Shown here: positions 58,548-64,000 of the stretch, one piece after another
Numbering within the stretch: the stretch's first letter is position 1
Layout: every line of letters begins with the position of its first letter
Assembly (NCBI RefSeq): GCF_000060285.1
Contig: NC_008555.1
Coordinates: 620,001 to 684,000 of the forward strand
Reading direction: 5' to 3'
From: Listeria welshimeri serovar 6b str. SLCC5334
GTDB lineage: Bacteria; Bacillota; Bacilli; Lactobacillales; Listeriaceae
Length of the DNA stretch: 64,000 bases
The notes under the pieces: model-generated
Databases searched by the model: none
Told to the model about the DNA's origin: nothing
The model's input: the letters and a program-made list of their open reading frames with translations, nothing else
Translations under genes and position numbers: made by a program

Positions 58548-60623
58548 ATGGGGAATTTAGGTGCTATAAAAAAATATTTTGCTATCTTGATTGCGGTCTC
58601 GTTTGTTATTGCACTTATTGTGCCATTACCTCCATTTGTGTTGGATTTAGTGCTTGTTACAATCTTGGCGTTCTCAGTGTTAGTTTACATGCGTGCCACA
58701 TCAATTAAAGATTGGAATGAGTTGAAGTCATTTCCTTCTTTGCTACTTTTGATGGGGATATTTCGGGTTTCGATAAATATTTCAACTACAAGGGCAATTT
58801 TAACTACTGGAGATCCTGGGCAAGTAATTAAGCAATTTGGGAACTTTGTTATTGGCAGTAATTTTGTTGTTGGGATTGTTATTTTCATTATTTTAATCGT
58901 CTTTCAGTTTATTGTGGCAAATGGTTCATCGCGAACAGCCGAAGTGGCCGCAAGATTTACGCTAGATGCTTTACCAGGTAAACAGATGGCGATTGATGCA
59001 GATCTGAATCAACGTTTGATTACAGAGCCGGAAGCCAAAGAAAAGCGCGCATACTTGAATATGGAAACCGAATTCTACGGGGCAATGGATGGAGCTGGTA
59101 AATTTGTAAAAGGTGACGTTCTTTTTACGGTTTTGCTTGCTGTTGTCAATATTGTTTTTGGGTTAATTGTCGGAATGGTTCAAGGTGGACTTTCATTTGG
59201 GGAAGCCGCAGTTAAATATACGGAATTAACAATCGGGGATGGAATCGTAAGCCAGATTGGTTCACTACTAATGGCGATGTCAGCTGGGGTCATTGTTACT
59301 CGAGTATTTGATGGTTCAGATGACAATGTTGCTGTCGGGATTTTCAAAGAATTAATGCAAAACTCTATCGTTGTATATACGCTTTCGGCAATGTTTATTT
59401 TAATGGGTGTCTTTAGTCCGCTTCCAGCTATTCCATTTGTCGGTATTGGCGTAGTGCTTGGAATCATCGGCTATCGAACGCAATTTAATTTAAAGAAAAA
59501 AGAGCAGTTGGAACTGGAAAAAGAAATGGAACTCATTCAGTCAGAAACGAATTCAGCCGAAGCAGAACATAACCAAGCATTCGGTGCAGCGCGCGAGAAA
59601 TTTCCGGTCGTTGTGGAACTTGGATTAAATATTGCCGCACTTGTGAAACAAAAAATGAACGGGGAAACGGCAAAAGATAAAGTCGTCTTGATGCGAAAAT
59701 CTATTTTACAAGATTTAGGTATTGGCGTTCCAGGCATTAATTTTAAAGATAATACGAGCTTTCAACCGCGAGGGAAATACGAAATTAAAGTAAAAGGTGT
59801 AGCAGTTGCGAGTGGTGTTTTGAAAGCGGGGCATTTACTAGCTCTAAAAACACCGGGAGTGATGATGGACCTTGATGCTGAGCCAACGAAAGATCCGATT
59901 TTTGGGGAAGATGGTTATTGGATTTTGCCAGGTGAGTTAGAAGATGCGCAAATGAAAAACTACCAAGTACTTGAGCCACTGAGTATTTTAATTACCCACT
60001 TGGACGTCGTGCTTCGGAAAAATTTACATGAACTTCTGATGCGCCAGCAAATTAAAGATTTAATTGACGGACTTGCAGATGAAAACCAAATTTTAATTGA
60101 TGAAATTAAGAAAAAAGAAATTGATTATTCGTTAATTCAAGGGGTACTTAGACAACTTTTGAAAGAAGGTATTTCAGTTCGTGATTTACCAACGATTGTC
60201 GAAGGGATTATTGACGGGCAAACGATTTATCCAAATGATCTAGATGGGATTACAGCTTTTGTTAGGGAGCGGATTTCAAAAGTTATATGTGAACAAGCGA
60301 AAAACCAAGATGGCAAAATTTATGCGCTACTGTTACAAGATTCAATTGAAATGGATACAGAAATTGTCAACACACCTTACTATGGCTACGCGCTGAACTG
60401 GGCGCTTGACAAAGAACTACCAATCATCCAAAAAGTAAGAGATACCGTGAATAAAGCGCAACTTACTGGACGAGAACCAGTCATTTTAACAAGGCGGAAA
60501 GATTTTCGTTTTGGCTTTGTACGTGTTTTAGAAAGATATCAATTAGATGTGCCGGTGCTCTCTATTAGTGAACTGTCACCGGAAACAGAAGTGGAACAAA
60601 TTGCGTTGATTGAACCAACTTGA
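58548..60623 (+). CDS. flhA: Flagellar export protein FlhA
   Basis: 691 residues: eight N-terminal helices, the FHIPEP-type loop (RFTLDALPGKQMAIDADLNQ, about 142-161), a linker, and the cytosolic nonamer domain that docks export chaperones. It uses the proton gradient to drive export with FliPQR-FlhB. AAAAGGCAGG precedes the start. It is 46 bases after flhB. Confidence 0.95.
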   Translation: MGNLGAIKKYFAILIAVSFVIALIVPLPPFVLDLVLVTILAFSVLVYMRATSIKDWNELKSFPSLLLLMGIFRVSINISTTRAILTTGDPGQVIKQFGNFVIGSNFVVGIVIFIILIVFQFIVANGSSRTAEVAARFTLDALPGKQMAIDADLNQRLITEPEAKEKRAYLNMETEFYGAMDGAGKFVKGDVLFTVLLAVVNIVFGLIVGMVQGGLSFGEAAVKYTELTIGDGIVSQIGSLLMAMSAGVIVTRVFDGSDDNVAVGIFKELMQNSIVVYTLSAMFILMGVFSPLPAIPFVGIGVVLGIIGYRTQFNLKKKEQLELEKEMELIQSETNSAEAEHNQAFGAAREKFPVVVELGLNIAALVKQKMNGETAKDKVVLMRKSILQDLGIGVPGINFKDNTSFQPRGKYEIKVKGVAVASGVLKAGHLLALKTPGVMMDLDAEPTKDPIFGEDGYWILPGELEDAQMKNYQVLEPLSILITHLDVVLRKNLHELLMRQQIKDLIDGLADENQILIDEIKKKEIDYSLIQGVLRQLLKEGISVRDLPTIVEGIIDGQTIYPNDLDGITAFVRERISKVICEQAKNQDGKIYALLLQDSIEMDTEIVNTPYYGYALNWALDKELPIIQKVRDTVNKAQLTGREPVILTRRKDFRFGFVRVLERYQLDVPVLSISELSPETEVEQIALIEPT

Positions 60624-60644
60624 TGAGGGAGGTAATCCGTAGAA

Positions 60645-61868
60645 ATGGGAAAACATTTAGTAGAAAAGATGGAAATTTTTAAGGCGAATTCCAAGCGAGA
60701 AATACATAAAAAAATTCGCTTAGTAACGAATGAACCTTATAAAATTACGGATGAGCGTGTCACAAAGCTTGGGGTTTTTAAGAAACAGTATGAAGTGACG
60801 GCGGTCATTATGAGTGAAGTGGCAATAGCAGATGGTCGAATAGACTTCCAAGAAACTTTTCAAAAATCAGTGGTGAAAAGTAGACCGAAAACAGATGATT
60901 TATTAAAAAAAGAAAAGTTACTAGAAATGCTTGCTTCGGGGGCAGAACTCGTAGCATCGACTCCACTGCTTGAAGAACGAAAAACACAGGAAGAAGAACT
61001 TGCAAACATGCGTCTGGAACTGGCGGCATTAAACCGAGAACTTGCCGTGAAAATGCGTGAGGAACGTGAGCAAAATAGTGATTTTGTGAAATTTTTGAAG
61101 GGGCGCGGGATAAGCGATACTTATGTGGCGGACTTTATGCAGGCGGGGCGGAAACAGTTTAAACAGGTGGAAACAGCGCATTTAGACGATATCAGAGATT
61201 GGTTCGTTCCCTATTTATCTGGAAAATTAGCAGTCGAAGATTCATTTGATTTAAGTAATCACCGGATTATTTCTCTGATTGGCCAGACAGGTGTTGGTAA
61301 AACTACGACGCTTGTAAAACTTGGTTGGCAACTTTTAAAACAGAATCGCACAGTGGGTTTTATCACAACGGATACTTTTCGTTCAGGTGCGGTTGAACAG
61401 TTTCAAGGATATGCAGACAAACTTGATGTGGAGCTTATTGTTGCGACTAGCCCAGCAGAACTTGAGGAAGCCGTGCAGTATATGACTTATGTTAGTGGAG
61501 TTGATCATATTTTGATTGATACGGTTGGCAGGAACTATTTGGCAGAGGAATCGGTGAATGAGATTGCGGCATATACGAATGTCGTTCATCCAGATTTAAC
61601 TTGTTTTACATTTTCTTCTGGCATGAAAAGTGCTGATGTGATGACGATTTTACCAAAACTAGCAGAAATTCCAATCGATGGTTTTATTATTACAAAAATG
61701 GATGAAACGACCCGGATTGGTGATTTATACACGGTGATGCAAGAAACGAATTTGCCGGTGCTCTATATGACTGACGGGCAAAATATAACTGAAAATATTT
61801 TCAGACCAAAAAGTCGTTGGTTGGCGGAACGATTTGTTGGAACGGATAGGAGGCAGGTACTGGAATGA
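60645..61868 (+). CDS. flhF: Flagellar GTPase FlhF
   Basis: 407 residues. N-terminal basic and coiled region, then the SRP-type NG domain: P-loop GQTGVGKTTT (about 209-218), TTDTFRSGAVEQ, DTVGR and TKMDE. FlhF is a dimeric SRP-like GTPase controlling flagellum number and placement; the N domain here is fused to a longer family-specific leader. GGGAGGTAATC precedes the start, and its end overlaps the next gene by 4 bases. Its usual partner FlhG is not next in this operon. Confidence 0.93.
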   Translation: MGKHLVEKMEIFKANSKREIHKKIRLVTNEPYKITDERVTKLGVFKKQYEVTAVIMSEVAIADGRIDFQETFQKSVVKSRPKTDDLLKKEKLLEMLASGAELVASTPLLEERKTQEEELANMRLELAALNRELAVKMREEREQNSDFVKFLKGRGISDTYVADFMQAGRKQFKQVETAHLDDIRDWFVPYLSGKLAVEDSFDLSNHRIISLIGQTGVGKTTTLVKLGWQLLKQNRTVGFITTDTFRSGAVEQFQGYADKLDVELIVATSPAELEEAVQYMTYVSGVDHILIDTVGRNYLAEESVNEIAAYTNVVHPDLTCFTFSSGMKSADVMTILPKLAEIPIDGFIITKMDETTRIGDLYTVMQETNLPVLYMTDGQNITENIFRPKSRWLAERFVGTDRRQVLE

Positions 61869-62644
61869 AAGGATTATATATTGGGGCTGCTGGGATGATG
61901 AATTATATGCAACATATTCAAGTTCATTCGAATAACGTGGCAAATGCGCAGACGCCAGGTTTTAAATTTGATCAACTCACAAGTGAAGTTATTTCGAGGA
62001 ATAAGGTGAACTATCAGAACAGTCCTGTCGCTAGGCAAGTGGGAACGATTGATTACGGTGTTCGACCAGCTGCAACACATATTAATTTAACGGCTGGTTC
62101 AAGTTATATTACTAACCGTGACCGAGATTTCTTTATGCAAGACACAAATCCTGAACAAGGTAGTAATTTTTTCCTTACTGCTAAAAATGGAGAAATTTCA
62201 CTTTCACGTGGGGGGCAGTTTCATTCTGACCAATTTGGATTTTTACGAACATCTGATGGAGCAAATGTGCTTAGTGCAACCGGAGAAGCAATTCAAGTGG
62301 GACAAAAAACATCTATCCGTGCTGAAGCAAATGGCGATTTATTCAATGCAGATACGAATCAATATTTAGGACGAATTGGAACAAAATTTGTTTCAGCTGA
62401 CCAAGCGGACAGTTTAGTAAAAGACGGAGAAGGAAGACTGCATGTGAACGGGATAAACACAATTAATTTACCAGCTGGACAAGGGAATATTCAAAACGGT
62501 GTACTAGAAACCTCTAATGTTGATTTAGGCATTGAGATGGTACAACTGATGGATAACCAGCGTATGGTACAAGCTTCTAAAAATGTCGTCAATATGTTTG
62601 ATAAAGTGTACGACAAAGAAGCAACGGGATTAATTCGACAGTAA
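61865..62644 (+). CDS. flgG: Flagellar rod/hook-basal body protein, FlgG-like
   Basis: 259 residues. MKGLYIGAAGMMNYMQHIQV and NNVANAQTPGFKFDQLTSEV (about 26-45) form the N-terminal rod motif; the C-terminal SNVDLGIEMVQLMDNQRMVQ and helix complete the D0 pair. This is the FlgF/FlgG/FlgE superfamily; FlgG (distal rod) is the usual annotation here, but FlgF or FlhO remain possible. Coupled to flhF by ATGA overlap. Exported by the FlhAB-FliPQR apparatus. Confidence 0.88.
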   Translation: MKGLYIGAAGMMNYMQHIQVHSNNVANAQTPGFKFDQLTSEVISRNKVNYQNSPVARQVGTIDYGVRPAATHINLTAGSSYITNRDRDFFMQDTNPEQGSNFFLTAKNGEISLSRGGQFHSDQFGFLRTSDGANVLSATGEAIQVGQKTSIRAEANGDLFNADTNQYLGRIGTKFVSADQADSLVKDGEGRLHVNGINTINLPAGQGNIQNGVLETSNVDLGIEMVQLMDNQRMVQASKNVVNMFDKVYDKEATGLIRQ

Positions 62645-62671
62645 CGACCTAGCTAAGGGAGGGGAAAAAGA

Positions 62672-63460
62672 ATGATTCCAGATTTGGAAAAGGATTATCT
62701 TTACTTTACTCGTGTCGTCAAAAGGGACTTAGGTTTAGATTTAGCGCTGTATAAAGAAACACAAATGAAACGACGAATCTTGTCTTTTATTGTGAAGAAA
62801 AAATATTTTACGTTTGGTGAATTTTTTAAACATCTAAAAAAGGATGCTGTGCTGTTAGACGAGTTCATTAGTTTGATTACGATTAATGTTTCGTCGTTTT
62901 TCCGAAATCGTAATCGTTGGGACGTGCTTGAAAAACAAGTGATTCCAAGGTTGCTTGAAGATAGTAGAGGAAAACTTCGGGTTTGGAGTGCGGCTTGTTC
63001 ATCAGGTGAGGAGCCGTATTCACTGGCAATTATGATGGAACGATCGGTTGGCACAAGACACTATGACATTTTAGCAACAGACCTTGAACCAGCTATTTTA
63101 AAGCGGGCAGTCATTGGAGAATACCAAAGCCGTCAAATGGAAGAACTTAACGAAGAAGAACGAAACACTGCATTCGTTGAAAATGGGGATACATATCAAA
63201 TTTTACCTAAATACCGAAAAGCCATTCGTTTTAGGCGTCACGATTTGCTGACGGATTATTACGAAAAAGGATTTGATTTAATTGTTTGTCGCAATGTCTT
63301 GATTTATTTCACAGCAGAAGGCAAACATCAAGCATATCAGAAATTTGCAGACTCACTAAGGCGAGGAGGAGTCCTTTTTATCGGCGGTTCAGAGCAAATT
63401 TTAAATCCAGCCGATTATGGACTCGCTACATTAAATAACTTTTTCTACATAAAAACATAG
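62672..63460 (+). CDS. cheR: Chemotaxis protein methyltransferase CheR
   Basis: 262 residues. Small helical N-domain (about 1-70) and SAM domain: VWSAACSSGEEPYSLAIMME (about 108-127), ILATDLEPAILKRA, and VCRNVLIYF (about 207). It methylates glutamates of methyl-accepting chemotaxis receptors for adaptation. GGGAGGGG precedes the start. It lies between the basal body gene and the motor genes, the usual Listeria arrangement. Confidence 0.95.
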   Translation: MIPDLEKDYLYFTRVVKRDLGLDLALYKETQMKRRILSFIVKKKYFTFGEFFKHLKKDAVLLDEFISLITINVSSFFRNRNRWDVLEKQVIPRLLEDSRGKLRVWSAACSSGEEPYSLAIMMERSVGTRHYDILATDLEPAILKRAVIGEYQSRQMEELNEEERNTAFVENGDTYQILPKYRKAIRFRRHDLLTDYYEKGFDLIVCRNVLIYFTAEGKHQAYQKFADSLRRGGVLFIGGSEQILNPADYGLATLNNFFYIKT

Positions 63461-63484
63461 CAAAAAGGAAATGGAGTTGGTTAG

Positions 63485-63820
63485 ATGGGACGAATAGAAA
63501 ACATTAAAAAATTAGCTTTTTTTGAGGACAAACCTGGACTTGCTGAACAAATTCTCATGTTAGAAAAGAAAACACAACTTTTTTTACCAAATGAATTTGA
63601 AATTAGACAAACAGTCGGCTATGAAATCGGGGATAAAGAAGTCATATTAGGTCGGCTAGAGTCATTTTATTTTCTCGCTTTAAAAGGTGTGGAAGAAGAT
63701 AATTACAGATCGCAAGCATTTGCCAGTGAAGCTGATGCAAAAGCATTTTTCGTTCATTTACCAGAAATGGAAAATGAGTTAGTCGCTTTTTGGTTAAATG
63801 AAGTGGAATTAGTTCGCTGA
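63485..63820 (+). CDS. Conserved hypothetical protein in the flagellar operon
   Basis: 111 residues, soluble, acidic. FEDKPGLAEQILMLEKKTQL near the start; strands FEIRQTVGYEIGDKEVILGR and a C-terminal helix (ENELVAFWLNEVELVR). AAGGAAATGGAG precedes the start. Located between cheR and motA, so a motility role is likely by context. Family not recognised. Confidence 0.82.
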   Translation: MGRIENIKKLAFFEDKPGLAEQILMLEKKTQLFLPNEFEIRQTVGYEIGDKEVILGRLESFYFLALKGVEEDNYRSQAFASEADAKAFFVHLPEMENELVAFWLNEVELVR

Positions 63821-63846
63821 AAAAAGTAGGTGGGAGATGAAGTAAC

Positions 63847-64000
63847 GTGGAAATAACAACGATTGTAGGACTTGTTTTGGCAGTGATAGTCATTGCGGGT
63901 TCGTTTATGATTCAAAATATATCACTGGCGATGTTATTTAGCGCTGAAGCTTTAATTGTCATTATACTTGGGACAATTACAGCAGTTATGATGGCACACC
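63847..64000 (+). CDS. motA: Flagellar motor stator protein MotA, N-terminal part
   Basis: The first 51 codons before the window ends. MEITTIVGLVLAVIVIAGSF is the first MotA helix, and the second begins SAEALIVIILGTITAVMMAH. The start is GTG 63847 with AGGTGGGAG about 11 bases upstream; an ATG at 63838 is out of frame and stops at once. MotA with MotB forms the ion channel that powers rotation. Confidence 0.92.
   Translation, partial: MEITTIVGLVLAVIVIAGSFMIQNISLAMLFSAEALIVIILGTITAVMMAH

Noticed and set aside
1-64000. CRISPR array
   Set aside because: No regularly spaced repeats of 25-40 bases were seen; the hairpins present are single terminators.

Overview
The window is a low-GC Firmicute chromosome segment that I read as Listeria, most probably Listeria monocytogenes. 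The basis is recognition of whole neighbourhoods: the motility repressor MogR directly in front of a flagellar export operon, a P1B-4 metal ATPase of the FrvA type behind a Fur-box-like site, an LtaS-family lipoteichoic acid primase of the LtaP type, and the amino end of a surface internalin. No database was consulted.

Layout. 1-9.8 kb: internalin start (minus strand, cut by the edge), FMN azoreductase, MarR regulator plus quinone oxidoreductase, GNAT enzyme, small HTH protein, membrane-fused glycerophosphodiesterase, a lipoprotein and a membrane Ser/Thr kinase (minus strand) facing a possible signalling partner, DUF1398 protein, TauE/SafE transporter, small proteins. 9.8-12.8 kb: minus-strand GNAT, SGNH hydrolase, polytopic YkoS-like membrane protein. 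13-19.1 kb: a PRD regulator followed by PTS IIA, IIC, IIB of the fructose type, a GatZ/KbaZ-like protein and a HAD phosphatase. 19.2-20.3 kb: Rrf2 regulator and a methyltransferase with a His-rich N-terminus. 20.3-22.6 kb: an accessory patch next to tRNA-Ser(CGA) holding an Abi_2/AbiF-like HEPN protein, tandem GTGGCAAA repeats and several strong hairpins. 22.7-28 kb: DUF3267 protein, aldo/keto reductase, FrvA-like ATPase with a structured leader, membrane protein, transaldolase-like aldolase. 28-38 kb: LtaP-type enzyme, amino acid permease, VOC protein, CorA-like transporter, and a YhgE/Pip membrane protein between two paralogous GntR regulators. 38-44 kb: polysaccharide deacetylase, DUF975, phosphoesterase, CtaM-like DUF420, HhH-GPD glycosylase-like protein, GrpB. 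44-48.4 kb: CMD-fold protein, a lone Imm21-like protein, pyridoxine kinase-HAD pair, and a sugar acetyltransferase-YwdI-YwdK run. 48.5-53.8 kb: ABC transporter, then a scarred segment (truncated metalloprotease, secreted protein, IS3 transposase tail, 31-bp direct repeat), then a likely SigB operon (tiny membrane protein, SDR, YdaT-like protein) and DUF805. 53.8-64 kb: mogR on the minus strand and, divergently, fliO-like, fliP, fliQ, fliR, flhB, flhA, flhF, flgG-like, cheR, a hypothetical and the start of motA.

How parts work together. The flagellar genes are tightly packed, with several overlapping or nearly abutting pairs, and form one export-gate and motility operon. MogR represses it, and a SigB-type promoter at the end of fliQ pointing towards mogR matches the known Anti0677 excludon arrangement, in which one RNA is both antisense to fliO-fliP-fliQ and messenger for mogR. 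The PTS run is a self-contained sugar uptake operon with its own PRD regulator. frvA looks metal-responsive, with a promoter, a terminator-like hairpin and a Fur-box-like site stacked before the gene.

The best candidates for something less described are the AbiF-like HEPN gene with three hairpins just behind it, the frvA leader, the kinase-partner-lipoprotein cluster, the orphan Imm21-like gene and the metalloprotease/IS3 scar. Several starts differ from the longest open frame. Two genes have no ordinary start codon at the spacing their ribosome binding site demands (ATC at 10271, ATT at 37308).
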